From positions 29,910,501 through 29,974,500 of the forward strand of contig JAFMSR010000009.1 of assembly GCA_022818135.1 (NCBI GenBank): a stretch of 64,000 nucleotides of DNA, in the 5' to 3' direction. Both the position numbers and the translations under genes were made by a program. Position 1 is the stretch's first letter. Each line of letters begins with the position of its first letter. A model generated the notes under the pieces. That model was not told the DNA's origin, did not search any database, and worked only from the letters and a program-made list of their open reading frames with translations. This document shows positions 25,186 through 40,100 of the stretch, one piece after another. Source of the DNA: Saxidomus purpurata (taxonomy: Eukaryota; Mollusca; Bivalvia; Venerida; Veneridae).

Positions 25186-28100
25186 CTGTAAATGTTTCAA
25201 TTAAACTGTACGTTAGAACAATTTCTAATAATATATAATAAGAAGGCTATGATGGCCCTAGATCGCCCACCTGAGTATCATTGCAATTTAAAACAAGAAA
25301 GTAGGTCAATTGGTCGTAATCCAGATCAGTCATAGGAATTTTGTAAAACTGCACAAATAGTCCAAATTTTGAATCTATCTAGCTTGAAAAACAAAAACTA
25401 GACCAAAAGCCAAGGTCAGTCAAGTTCAAAGTTGAAATATGCATTTAGAACTGATCACATGTTTCAAACTTCACTGCTGTAGCTTCAAAAAAGAAAAGTA
25501 TGTCAGTATATCAATGTCAGCCAATGTTGAAGATGAAATATATATACAAGCTGTATACATGATCCAACGATCTAAATTGTATTGTTGTAGTTTCAAAAAC
25601 AGGAAGTAGCTCAGTAGGTCAAGGTCAGCCATGATCAAAGTTGAAAACTGCATGCAAAAGTATCCATGTATGTCAATTTTCATTATTGTAGCTTAAAAAA
25701 GTAGATCAGGATGTCAAGTGACGCTAGGGCGGGGTCAACTTGGACCCATGGGGTCTTGGTATTTGACGTCTAGGCAATGTTACAAGCCAAATTTCTCTAT
25801 ATTATAAATAAGTGACTCACTTGGCGGGGTCAAAATTTACCCCAAGGGCATGATTTGAATAAAGTTGAGATCGGACCACAGTACCACATACAAAATACGG
25901 ATAAGATACGGGCCTTGTTGTTTCTGACAAGAAGATTTTTGAAGTTTCCAGTATTTACATACATGTAACTCCTACGGCGGGGCATATATAGACCTCAGGG
26001 ACATACTTTGGCCAAACATGGTATGGATCCAATAAACAATGTTACAAATCAACTATCATAGCTCTGAAATGTGTGGTTTCAGACAGGAATATTTCTGAAA
26101 TTTTACCTTTATACTCTCTGTAAAGAAACGCCCCCTGACGGTCATATTTCTTTGACGAATCAAAACCTTTTGAAGGAATTTGGTAGATAGTCACACAAGT
26201 AAAATTTCTGTGAAATAATTTTGAAACCAAACAAGTGGTTTCAGAGAAGATGTTCAAAGTTTCCCACATAGCCATACAGAGAAAACTAGACCTGCCCCTC
26301 GCGGCCATTTTTTCACGAATCAAAATGATTTTGGTAGAGGGTCACCGATGGATAATTTCTGTAAAATTGTTTCGAAATTTGACTTGTGGTTCAAGACAAT
26401 AAGATTTTTAAAGATTTTCATTTTAAGTTAAGCATGGAATAGCTGTTTTGGAAGGAATATGTAATCTCCTCATGCCAGAAACATCCCTGCAAAGTTTGAG
26501 TAGTTTCAGATGAGATATTGTTTAAAAATGTGATCGACGGATGGACGGACAACAAACGACGAACGGTGAGTGATCACAGCACAACGTGCTCAGGTGAGCC
26601 AAATATGGTATGTCAATGATCCAATAAAACAAACACAAAGAAGTACATGTTTACACAAGAGGGCCATTATGACCCTGTTACGCTCACCCGACTACAAGTG
26701 CACTTACCTAAGGAAGGCACTTGTTGCTTAAGGGAGTCAGTATTGCTAAGGAAGTCACTGGTTGCTAGGGAATGTCACTGGTTGCTAAAAAGTCACTGGT
26801 GTCACTAAATGTCACCAGCTAACAGGGGCAGTCAGTGCTTGCTAAGGGAATCACTGGTCACTACAGGAAGTCAGTGATTGCCAAAGACAACTATTGTTAA
26901 TTTCTAAGTATGTCAATTGTTGCTAAGGAAGTCACTGGTTGCTAGTAGAAGTCACTGTTTGCTTGGGGACTAAGTTGTGGCTTAGGAAGTCAATATTGCT
27001 AAGGAAGTCATTTGTTCATACGGGAAGTCAAACTGTTCAAAGGATATGTCACTGGTTGCTAGGGGAAGTCACTAGATGGGAATGCGCTGGTTGCTAGGGG
27101 AACTCAGTGGTGGCTAAGGAAGTCAGTTGTTACTTGGTAAGTCGTTGGTTGCCATAGGAAAGCACTGGAAGCTATGTTTTTCCTATAACTCTATATACGG
27201 ACAAGGACCCTTATTTCCCCCCCCCCCTCCTGGAGGGCGTGGTCAATTTTGACCTCAGGGGCATGAATTGAATATTCCTGATAGTGGATCACTAGACAAT
27301 GGTACATACCAAATATCAAAGCTCTAGGCATTGTTGTCTTGGGAGGAAAAGAGGATTATCCAATGAACAATCCTGTGAAGTTTGGTCAAACTGGCCCTGT
27401 GTTTTAAGAGAAGATGTCCTTTTTTATTTTTAGTCCTGGCGGCCATTCTGTGAAGCGGAGCAGAACCGTTTGAACAATATCCAAGGAACAATGTATGAAG
27501 TTTGGTTGAAATTGGTCCGTCGTTTGAAGCAACTGTTGCCGACGCACGACGAATTATAGAAAATTCATATTTCAAGTGACACTACTTGCCGGAATGATAA
27601 AACTTCAACATTCCGCAGAAGGCAGAGCAGAGTCCCTTCTAAATAACTACCAACAAAAAGTCAGTCAAAGATAAATACGTCTGGGAAAGACGAACTACAA
27701 ACTATAACATTGTTATCCTCCAAAGAACGGTAACATTATACGTAAACTACTGTGCGTCTGCAGAAATATGCATTCATAAAAGAAAAAGCTACCTTGGGCG
27801 AAGTGTTGCCACACTCCCGGCGGATGCATAATGGTCCGAGTCATCGCCATTACTGGATATTTCTTGAACACCCTTCATGAACATTGTAGGGTCCTCACCC
27901 TGACATGTTTCATATAAAGGATTACAAAAATTAGTCGGTGACGTATCATCAGACATCTGTATCTGTAATTATGAAATTCAAAACTTCAAAGACCTTAAAT
28001 AAATTGTATACAATGGTCCTTGTTCACTTCATCTTAGTCTGGTCGAAAAAGTCAGACAAAAATAATATTGCATTAAAGTTCCACGACCACATTTACAAGT

Positions 28101-31100
28101 AGCTCTCATTTTATCAAGAAAGATGTCTTACTGACAGAAATGACCTTTATTTGTACCGAAAACATTCCTAACTTTGCTTTTTAAATCGATAAGTTCATAT
28201 TAGAAACATAGCGCAGCATTTTTTTCAATGATATTGCAAAAAATAAGAAGAGCTTTCTGGCAACTCTTTTACTTGAAGAAACGAAAGAAAGGCTTATGTC
28301 AACATTGTTTTAGAGTGAATAGAACATGGTTGTATCATTATCCTATCAATAATTTATATTACTATATCAGTAAATTCAATGTGATCCCGGGACTTTAAAA
28401 TCTAACCAATAAATTATAATTTTGCATTAGAGCCTATAGCAGTAGTAATTTTGGTCTAACATTTGACCAGAAAAATACAACTGAATTCAGAACTGAATCT
28501 GTCATGATAATTCATTCAATATTACTATGGAAAACAAAATTAGTCTTATATTAATCTGTTGACTTACACCAGAAATATCTGACGCCTCAGGTACAGAATA
28601 CGATGTTGGTATTTCAACGTTTTCACCATTTGTGTACGCAACTGTAGGTCCAGACTTTGTCCTTCTGTAAGAAATATTTATAATATAAACTCTTTGTTTT
28701 TATTGCAATACACTGTCTCGAATAAAGAATAAGAACCGTTGCTCATAATGACATTCGACACAACTTAATCAAAATTAATGTTTTTGTTATGTCGAAAGTA
28801 AATGCTTGTCAACAAAGAAAAATATTTAAATAAACTGATAATCAACCAGTAGACGCTACGGCAAAAGTTTGAAATTCATCGAGCGATGTCAATCATATCA
28901 TGTCCATCTGAATTTTGCAAAGATACAAAATAAGTATTTTTAAACAATGTGAAAACTTTGAAGAGGAGCTTTTGCTTTGTAGCATACGGTTACAACTTCT
29001 TTATTTTACATTGTATTACCACCCACAAGATACTAAGGGTTTCATTGGTCAAAAGATGTTCACGTGCTGCTTTATATGTATGGAAAAACAAAATACTTCA
29101 TGTCTGATAAGCCTAAAATAAGCGGCTGATAAATCAAATCAATCACCTGGTTTGCTGTGGAATCTCTCAATCTATTTTTTTTGCATTATGATTTTAAAAT
29201 TTGAAAGCTGCACAAACCTATCCATGGAACGGTACTTAAGTTCGTGTTTTTTCGTACATTATGAACTTACAATATGCATCATAAATATGAATTACGAGGT
29301 CAAACGTACACAGCTCAAGAAAAATAGTTCAATGTTTATTGCAGAAAAAGTCAAACAAGAGACAAAGTCTCACTGACATCATGGGTTAGTTTAAAGAATG
29401 AGAACTCTAACGTAAAAACAAAATCATTACCCTCTTCGTCTTAATAAAAATATGACAACGGCCAACAGTACAACTCCAAGAACAAATATTATCACTGACG
29501 GAATCAGTATGGCTAGCAAATCTGAAACGAAATAAATGTTTATAAAATTTTCCTTATGATTCCAACTTTTTTGTAAACGCACTCTGTCCATTTATATGTG
29601 CATTTTTATCACATGCACTTTTTCATTTCAGAAAATATCAATGCTGTTGTTCTTTACCCCGTAGAACCTGGAGCGTATAAAATTGATTCGTCAGTTCTAA
29701 AACATTCATGAATTGCACCAAAGGAACTCTACATTTGCACTGCTAGGCACATTTAAATACAACTACATTTATCTAATGCGAATGAAATACGTTACATGTA
29801 CAGGTAATATACTTTGCTATAGAACTTAATGCTTTTTCTCAGTGTGCTTCTGAGTCCTAGAGGGTTAAACAAACGACATTTGCAACAACATAATAAACAA
29901 TATCAGCATCTTAAGATTCGAATAAATACAACATAATCAAACTTTTTGTAATATCAAAAACATAATACAGAATTATTAATAATAATGATAAATTCATTAC
30001 TTGACACATCATCTTCACTTGTTAATTTTTTTGGTTCCACATGTTCGCACAGAGCACCGCTGAAACCTGTAATTACAGAATCATGTTTCAATTACAATAG
30101 ATAAACATTTATACTTCGCTCAAGACACCAATTAAGTACATTTTTATATACGTCTTCCTATTCTGATACCAGCATCCACGTAGTTTCAAGACCCACAATT
30201 AAAGACGATTGAACTAATAAGAAAACAAAATACTATACGACTCATCGGTTCCTCCTATGGGACAATTGTTTTATTAAGAAAGGTTTGTTTCCTTGGACTG
30301 AATGCTTTTTTGTGGTCCTTTTGCCATATATATATTTACTTTCACATACAGGCGAAAATAAAAACTGAAGAAAATAGTCTAATATATTTTACCACATTCG
30401 CATGAGATGATGCGGCGTTCAGTTTGTATCTTTTCAAAAAAGAAATGCAAACTTTTTAGACACTTGTACATCCGTCTTACCTTGTAAACATTTGCACGTT
30501 CTTGTTCTATTTTCCAGTGTATGGCACTCTCCTCCATTCCAGCATTCGCAAATCTGTGGAGCTGTTTTTGTGACCTCAGAAGCTAACAGATAATTATAAA
30601 TGAAATAATTATTCCTACTTGTAACTTCTATGAACACGAATGTCCTATTCCGAAAGTGTAACTGCTAACCAACACTACACAGTCCAATTTTGGTAACGCA
30701 GATGTACTCAAAAGCTGTAAACTTGATCTATGCTGATTATTTTCAAATTTAAAACTATTGAATACGTGAAACAATTAGTGATATAACCTTGATTTTGTAT
30801 TAGCAGCTGTGTGCAGTAATATAGGTACATGTATAACCATTAAATAAGGCATGTCTTCAAAGAAAAGTAGCACAATATAATATACAACATAAAAGGTACT
30901 CAACTTACCAGCATCACAGATAAAGCTGCTGTCCTCCTTGAATGACGTACCTTCCGGACATGCGCATTTGTATGCATTTGGTATCAGCAAACACAAATGG
31001 CTACATACTTCACCCGTTTTAGGACATCTTGGTTTGACTGTGAACAGTGATTTCAAAATTAAAGATATTTATACGATACCAATATTAGTACTTTCAACAT

Positions 31101-34100
31101 TTATCACAATACATGTACATATATCTAAAATATGATCTAGTTCATAATAGTTGGTTAGTTTAAGGGGTAAAACGGAACCCACAACGTGAAATGTTGATAA
31201 TTTACTTAATCTTAGCTGTACTGGATCTTTATAATGTAAACAGTAGCAGAGACTGTAGTCGTTCTGGTAACTATCTAAAGGTCCAGAGTTTGGACAGTCA
31301 CTGGGAAAATGCACGATGATATTGCGCAAACGTATATTTATTGAAAAGAATTGATGATTAAAAGGAATTTCCTGTGATAGCAAGGACAGTGGGTTTTATT
31401 AGAAAATTAAAGATAATGTATACTTTTATCAAGTCATACCACTTCATGCCATTTCATATTATTGTGTTATATAATTATAAAGTGTGTATCAGTTATGTAA
31501 TATATCCTACAGAATTATAGGAATGATTTTTATAACACAAATTTTTATCACAGATAATCATAATACATCATTTTGTTTTCTTCAATAATGATTTAGTATG
31601 CTATTCACCAGTACTGTATTATATGTATATATTTTGGCGATATGTTCATTGGTGTTCACTTTAGTTCATGCTGCACATACTTTCGAGATCTTTCCTGAGC
31701 CTGTGATACAGCCTCACTCCACTTGGAAACACGAGACCTGTCTGTAGAACTGTTGAGTTCCCAATGCCGAATTTATCCATGTAATAAGCCGACCCATTCC
31801 GCTGAGATACCCAGTATATTTTTGATTCGAACACATCTAGGCTGACTGGACTAAATGCTGTAAAACATTTAAGATGTAAACAATACTATATATTTTGTGA
31901 CCATTATAGTGAAATTGTTGTGGCTATCATCGTGCAGTTCTTCATCTTAAATTCCAAAACATTTTATTTTTACAATGTATATCTTGACTCCGGTGCTTTT
32001 AAAGGATTGTCTCTGAAAACGAAACGGATGGTTCAAGGTAACTGCTGGATAAGGAAGATCAACGGATGGTTCAAGGTAACTGCTCAACGGATGGTTCAAG
32101 GTAATTGCTGGATAAGCAAGATCAACGGATGGTTCAAGGTAATTGCTGGATAAGCAACGTCAGTATTTCTAAAGGAGTTACATGTGACACAAGTGCGTAA
32201 TATTACCATAAAGTTGTACTTTCGTTTGATTCATAGTTTCGATAATTGGTTATATAAAATCGAACAAGGCTGGAAGTCCCAGAATGTTGATATTAGAACA
32301 ACTGTAATTTAATCATTCAAGAAAGTATGCATCCGCATGGAGATTCTATCTTCATATAGCACAAGTGTGCCGGAACGTCTATGCCTTTAACAGTTAGAAC
32401 GGAGTACCCCATTAACGTATGAAATTGTGTGAGAAACAAATAATCTCTTGGTAATAACAAACTCAATTTAAAGAGGTAAGCACACCATACATGTAGGTCC
32501 TTACCTTTTGAAAAAATAACAGTTCTTTCGGTTCCATCGTAATTCATTGATTCTATGACACCAGTCTTAAAATCAGCCCAATACACCCTGTTCGACATTA
32601 TAAAATCTATTGTTACAGCCGATGGCCTAATCAGACGTTTTAATACAAGTATCTTTCGGTTTTCACCGTTCATCCAGGATCGTTCTATGCGAGGTGATTT
32701 AGGATTTGCGTCTGTCCAATACAAGAATCTGTAAAAACATATCATAAAATCTCCGGTTATTAGACCAACAGCTGCAAGCAACGCCCAGGCTAGTAAATAA
32801 ATCAGTTGAGATGTACACTTAAGGTAACCATATTTCTAAGTTGCTAAAATGATAGACGGGTTAAGAGAGATTAAAGGCTTACAAGTAAACAACTTTGACC
32901 CAAATAATAACATTCTGAAAAGAATGTCAATTGATTCAGTTTATGTATATGTGTGTACATATATTTAAAGGACATGCCAATTAAACAAAACCGTTTACAA
33001 CTTGTACTATCATTGAAGGTGATGAATACCTCCCCCCCAAACACCCCACTGACACAGTATATAAATTTTATGTAACATGTGATGACCTGCACAACTAAAG
33101 GCATGGCACTGATCACTTCTGTGAAGTATCATTAAATTCTGACCAGGGGTTTTAAAGGTTAGGAGCACACAATATTTTATTATGTCGAGCCCCTGTGACC
33201 TTGACCTAGTTACCCGAAGCATGGACCATGCACAACTAGGCATGGTACTTATCACTTCTGTGAAATTTCATTGAATTGTGACCAGAGGTTTAGGAGATTA
33301 CGAGCGCACAAGAATTTACTATCTCGAGCCCCCTTGACCTTTGACCCAGTGACCCGAAACATGGACCATGGCAACTAGGCATTGTACTGATCACTTCTGT
33401 GAAGTATCATTAAATTCTGACCAGGACTTTTGGAGATTTAGTGTCCACAAGATTTTACTACCTCGAGCCCCTGTGACCTTGACCTTTGACCTAGTGACTC
33501 TAAACATGGACCATGTACAACCAGGCATTGTATCTATCACTTCTGTGAAGTATAAGAAAATGTTTAATATCTATTTTTTCGCAGACAAATCTCTTAAAAT
33601 TGATTACAATAGTTGTTCGAAATATACCACCGTTTGCGATTTGCAACATTATTCAAAGATACCGACTAATACCTGATAGTTGTAACTTACCCAAGGTTAG
33701 GATTTACAGCAATTCCAAGAGGCTCTTCAAGGTAGGAAATTAATGTCTTTTGATATCTTCCATCGAATAGAGAAACTGAAATACTGCGTTCTTTGATGTC
33801 AGTCCAATAAAAATTACTGAAATATAAATTAAAAACTTGACGAAAGGGACATGTAGAATATTCATGCATATGATACAAGATGGTAGTTACCAAACCAGAG
33901 ATCTGGACTGTTTCTCCGGATAAGAATATGATTAACTAACTGGTTTCTGAGAGTTGACGCATGACGAAACCATTCAGTATTTCTAAAGTACAAGGCAATA
34001 CAGGCCTAACTCCTATGAAGTACAAAAGGACTTCTGAAATTATTTTGCACCGAAACCTCGGTTTTTAACCCAATACTTGACAGACGCACAGAAACTTCAA

Positions 34101-37100
34101 TCCTGTGCTATTGGCATGCGAATACCCTTAGCAGTAAGAATCTAAGCACGTTATTGCGTGAACCAAAGCACACAAACCACTACCACCAAACCAAAGCACG
34201 TAAACCACTACAACCAAAGCACGTCAGTATATGTGATTCACATTGCGTTGGAATCATTGACAACTGTAATTGAACATGCAATGATAGACGATCTACATTT
34301 ATTTGCATAACCAATTTTTTAATCAATGTCAGAAAGAATATGGTTCGGTGATGCTATCCTCAGAATGGTACTGTCTTTAAAGGTATGTCATTGCAGTCAA
34401 TTACCTTTCAGTTGAATAATGAATTAGGTATGCATGTCCCAATATCTTTATGATGTAATTGGAACTTCGCAGTAACTAAACAAAAGATGGCCCTATATCG
34501 CTCATCTGGCTACCATTGGCAACTGTCGCCAAATTTCACCAATTTTTGCTTCAGTGCCTCTTTCGGATTTTTTTTGACACCAGTTTCCACAAGCATCTGC
34601 TTTTTTTGCAGATTTGTGTAAAAATATTTTAGCTAAAATACCCAAAATACTCGAAATCTAAAATTGTTACAGTATTCAGTTGCTAAAAATAGACAGTCTG
34701 CGTATTAAGTTGCTTAAGTTATCCAATGAAGGAAGAGGGCGGGGTCAGTTTTGACCCAGTTTGAACAGTGCAACATGCCAAATATCTAAGCTATGGGCCT
34801 TCCTGTTTTTGAGAAGAAGATGTTAAAAGTCGCTCCTTTCTGTTCTGCATGGACTGGAATTATTTGAACAACTGTGATAGGGCTTCATGCAAGGAACATT
34901 CCTACCAAGTTTCATCAACATTGGCCAAGTAGTGTCAGAGGAGATTTGAAGGAAAATGTGAACGGACGAATGAAGAAAGAGATATTACTTTTCTACCCAG
35001 TCTACAGCTATTCCATATGGTCCTGAAACATTTAAGGTCATGTCTTGAGCCATTCCAAGACGGTCTTGCTTTTCAGGAATCGGGGCTCGGAAAATCCCTC
35101 TACAAAATGACAACATAATAAACATGTGTATATGAAGCAGGTAAAAGATTAAACATTAACAATTAAGTAACCGTACCGACACTCTTTATAATCAATATGA
35201 CTGTCAATAGTTTTGTCAACATTACATTATTTATAACTTTAATATAACTTTTATTTCTCTGGTCAAAATAATGACAATGTGTCGCAATTCTTAGTACATT
35301 TGAAGGCATAATATTCGAATAGAGGACCAAATCCAATCAGTTAGATTTTATTTCCAATTATATGAAAATCTTGTCAATAGCTCGGTACATCAATAACTAT
35401 TTGCAAATTAAAATATTTACAACAGTTTCTATCCAAAAATTATTAAACTTGTCTCAAATAAAATGAAGGCTAATTTTGCCAATATGTGAACAGTAAACAT
35501 TTGTGGCATGTTAGGAATTAAGTGGAATATATTCTTATAATATGTGTTATGTGTTTCGTAATGTTTACCCTCTTCTTTGATCTGTCCAGTAGAGTAGTTT
35601 CCTCCCAATATCAATATCGAAAGCTGTTATAGAAGCTGTTCTAGAATCGCCTAGAGTTACCACACCTGAGTACTCTTTCTTATCCGGTTGGTAGCGACGA
35701 ATCTCGTTGAGCGTCGAGAAGAATATCGATCGACTTATTTCTTTTCATTTTAAATAAAATTGTAATGGAATGTATAAGGAGTAAGAGGTTAGCAACGTAC
35801 AGTTAACAAACTTTTTAAACATTGCTTCTATGTGTAAATAATACAATGTCATTTGCACAATTGTATTTTACTGTTTTAGAATCGAATACAAATACCACAG
35901 ATGAAAAAAGAGTAAAATGGCAATATAAGTATTTGTTATTTTAAATTGACTAAAACAGAATAAAAATATTTCACTTGAGGTTTTATTACAATGTATCACG
36001 TTTAAAATTTACCTTCTGGTTTACAATCATGACCTTGACCTTTCGTGCCTTTAAATCCTCCAGCACATTGACATTTATATGAGCCTTTGACATTGTTGCA
36101 AATCTGGGGACACATGTTGCCGTACATTGAACATTCGTTCACATCTATAAAGAATATCAAATATAATTCGTACCGCGCATCTACGGGGAGAGAACGAAAT
36201 TTCGAGATTGCGTAGTGTCATGTTACGCAAAAAACCGTAGGTCATAGCTAATATTTGCGGAAATAACCTTAAATCAAACCTCATAAAATATAACTAGTAA
36301 TTCATTCATAATATGATCGCCATCATGACAAATAATGCAGCTTATCATTTCATGCCATATCCTGTTACATCATATAACTTGACGCCATCATTATTACACG
36401 TCGTAAACATTGTCGTCTGTTTAAGAATTGTTTCTATATCGTCACATTAAATGCAATTTTATAAAACCGGATGTTTATACACATTTACTTTATATATATC
36501 ATGCAATGTCCTCACAGTTTGTAACGAACTTCATGTCTTAATACAAGTTATTTGAACTTCTGAAAATTCTGAATGGTGTAATAAAACATTACGTGTGATT
36601 AGGGACATTGCGACGGAATGTAGTAAAATACTACTTTGTGTCAAAACCAATGTATAAGACGGTAAAGTCATGCGTAAAATATAATTCTTCCTTCTCAGAC
36701 TTCTTCGAATCACATATAGGCTTGAAACAGGGGGATCCGAGCTCGCCTCTGCTTTTCATGCTTTTCGTAAATGATCTCACCAAATGTATTAATACGGATA
36801 TGCATGATATTTTCACTGTAAATGAACTGAAATTATTCTTGATACTTTTGCAGACGACCAGGTCCTGTTTGCAAAGTCGCCCGAAACTTTAAAGTCAATG
36901 ATGACTAATATAGAATATTATTGCCGTATTTGGGGCTTGAAAATAAATACATCAAAAACTAAAGCAATATTTGAAAAGGGTAGACATTCCAAGCATGATT
37001 TTTTCATATACGATACACTGATTGAATTAGTTAATTCCTTCAAATATCTCGGTGTCACATTATTCAATCAAAGCGCTGTGAGCGCTGAAGGCCTGGGGGC

Positions 37101-40100
37101 TGTAGGTTAACCTCCCCGAAAAACAACTTTTCACCTACGTGTTCTGCGTTGAATCTTACCTAAAGCGCGGGTCGAAATGTGCAGAGGACGAAATTCAATA
37201 TATGACACAGAATGAATGATTCACAAATATATGGGTGACAGGGAAGTTTGTTTTATTATGAAATGTACGTTAAATGAAAAATAATCACATAGTCAACATT
37301 ATAAAATGTTTAAGCCAGTACAAATAATTCGATCTGCGCTTTGTACAACTTCAAGCGATATGATCTGATGATGTGGATCGAAAATTATTGTGTATCAATG
37401 ACAAGACCTTGAAACAGAAATAAACAAAGCAATACCAGCAATGAACTAAAAATACAGTACTGTACAATGTGTATAACAGAGAAAACCAAAAATGATTCTG
37501 GGTTACCTTGTAGTTGTAATCAGTGAAACCGTTCACTGGGCCTCGACATGCAGCGTCCTCGATAAATGGCGGGTGAATTTGATCACGTTAGTTCCTTCTC
37601 GGGAATGTACGTAAATTATATCTTTTTTTAGAGACATTTATTTTTAGGTAAATATATATGTAATCGTTCGTAAATAACAAAGTTGTCAATGAAATAACAT
37701 CGGAAATTTGAAAATCAAACTACAAACTCTTATATCGAGCTTCGTACGTTTTCGTAAATTTCCGTAAATATCCGTACTTTTCCGTGATATGCATATGATT
37801 ATCTTCCGTAATCAGCTAACAGCGCATTAATTTCTAAAACAGAAAAAAATGTGTAATGCAGCCCGTAAGCTATATACCTTCCTGCAGTCGTTTGAAGTTT
37901 TATGTACTATTTTTATTTGTAACATGTTCTTATCATATGCGGCATTCAAACAGAAGATTGATCTGGTCTGTCTTGCACTACTTTCGCATAGCGCATGTTT
38001 ACAGTTGTTATTCGCACATAGCACGGCTAAAATTCTTGCAGGGTTTGAAATGTGGTATACTAACTTAGGCCTTGGGGACTTTCAGTCCCCAGGCCAAAAA
38101 CGGTAACTGGTATAGAACCAAAAAATCAATAGCACAGCACGCGTCTTTCGCACTGCATAACGTATTCACTAATTTGGAACATATTGAATTACCTACTTCT
38201 CAAAAGTGTAAATTGTTTGATTCATTGGTAGGCTCCATCCTCAATTTTGGCTCAGAAATATGGGGACCGCATGAAGCTAAGGATGTGGAACATATTCACG
38301 TAAAATTTTTACGAAAAATAATTGGAGTAAGAAAGTCTACAAATCTTTCAGCGATTTACGGTGAACTAGGCCGTTTCCCACTTCGTATTATTCGTAAAAT
38401 AAATATGGTTAAGTACTGGATCAAAATACTAAAACAAAATGACACATCTGTTGTGAAACAAATTTATATACTTTTACAAACCGACGCTGATCTAGGTAAT
38501 ACATATAACGGAAAAAATTGGGCATTTTGTATGAAAGATATACTGACCAGTCTTGGACTAATGAATGTATGGAATAACCAGTTTGAGATCGATATACCTT
38601 TTCAAGTCATAAAACAAAGAGTAATTGATATCTATTTGCAAAAGTGGTATGCCGATATCAACAACTCTGGTCGTCTGCAAAGTATGTAAATCATGTACAA
38701 TGAGAAAAGTCGAGAATGAATACCACTTCTTGTTGGTTTGCCCTCATTATCGTGATCTCAGAAAAAAATATTTTGAAACATATTATTGTCACTGGCCCAC
38801 GATTTTCAAATTTGATAGTTTATTGTCTTCAAATTCAAAGAAAACTATTTTTGCTCTCTCTAAATATATCTATTTTGCAAATAAAAAGCGAATCGACTAA
38901 TTCTGAAAGATTATATTCATCTTGCAACTGAACACAGTATGCACAACCTAGTTTACATGTCGATGTTCCATCTTTCTGTAAGATGGGTCATACTCTTATA
39001 GAAATAGTTAATATGATTCTGTGTATTTTGAGACTTGGACTTGTGGTTTATATACAGTTTTTGGACACACATTATTGTATTATTTGTAAATTTAACCTCT
39101 TCTTGAAATCCATTGTTTGATCTTCATATTTTGTTAAATATGCTATAAACATTGTAATATGTTTTATGCGTAATAAAATATTCGTATTCGTATTCGTATT
39201 CGTGTCAGTGACGTTAAAATGTTAAAAGAAGAATTAAGTTAAAATATATAAATATTGTTCTGGAAGCCAGCCAGTGTATAATTTTATACCTTCACATGAC
39301 TTGCCATCAGATTCGCGGATTTGAAATCCATTCCAGCAAGAGCAGTAGAAACCGTCTTTTACATCGGTACAGTTTTGTTCACAACCGCCGTTCTTCACAG
39401 TACAGTTCGACTTTTTACCATCAGTAGCTTAAAGAGAGGGAGAGATCACATAATACAGCTATAAATCTGCCCTGGATGAAATAAGTTGTTTCTTTGTTGT
39501 CCATTTTCCTCGAAAAATGTTAACAGAGGCAAACTCTAAAACTAGGAGATTTAAAAGGCCTTGAAACATTTTGTAATCAAATAACTGGAAGGAAAGCAAT
39601 CAGACCTAGAAGTGTCAGCTAAAAACGCCTTCAAAGCACACTTATACGTGTTGTAATTCCGAAAAACCTTTATTAACGCTTGCTTCCAAATATTTGGGTG
39701 AAAAGAAATTTCTTATAAAAGGTTTCTTTATTGGCACAGTGTGCGTAAACGAGGCATCTTTCGATGTTCAACACACAAAAAAAGTATTCATTTATCATTT
39801 TACGCACATTTAATGTTAAACGTTTTGAGGAAAAAATCTACTGGAAGTAGGGAATGCCCATTTAAAACACATCCACAATGTTGCAGTAAAACGTATTAAT
39901 TTTCTTCGTCGTTGTGTTGATAGAGATTAATACGGAAAGTCATAAAAATAGATGATAAAACAAAACTTACAACAGCCAATTTCATCAGAAGCGTCCATAC
40001 AATCCTTGACGTTGTTGCACACACCGGAAGTAGATATACAACCACCATCCATACATTTAAACTGGTTTTCATTACAAGGTTTAGGTTCTGGTGGTTTGCC

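Larger units (their letters stand above)
36600..39203 (+). mobile_element. LINE, 5' truncated, reverse transcriptase and C-terminal part, interrupted
   Basis: Opposite strand to LRP2. [26 protein letters not shown] RT motif B region, then after a frameshift [18 protein letters not shown] (motif C, catalytic DD), [14 protein letters not shown] and FKYLGVTLF. After a 1-kb insertion the frame resumes with [19 protein letters not shown] and stays open for about 190 codons (38105-38689). The 3' end has TAATAAAA and a TATTCG microsatellite tail (39178-39203). It looks recent but is inactive. Confidence 0.82.

Noticed and set aside
37351..38068. Small open frames inside the 1-kb insertion as a transposase
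   Set aside because: All under 90 residues, on both strands, with no recognisable catalytic motif.
38072..38689. A 205-residue open frame that could pass for a host gene
   Set aside because: It continues the LINE polyprotein that starts at 36600 (RT upstream, then the usual C-terminal region). It only seems separate because of the 1-kb insertion.
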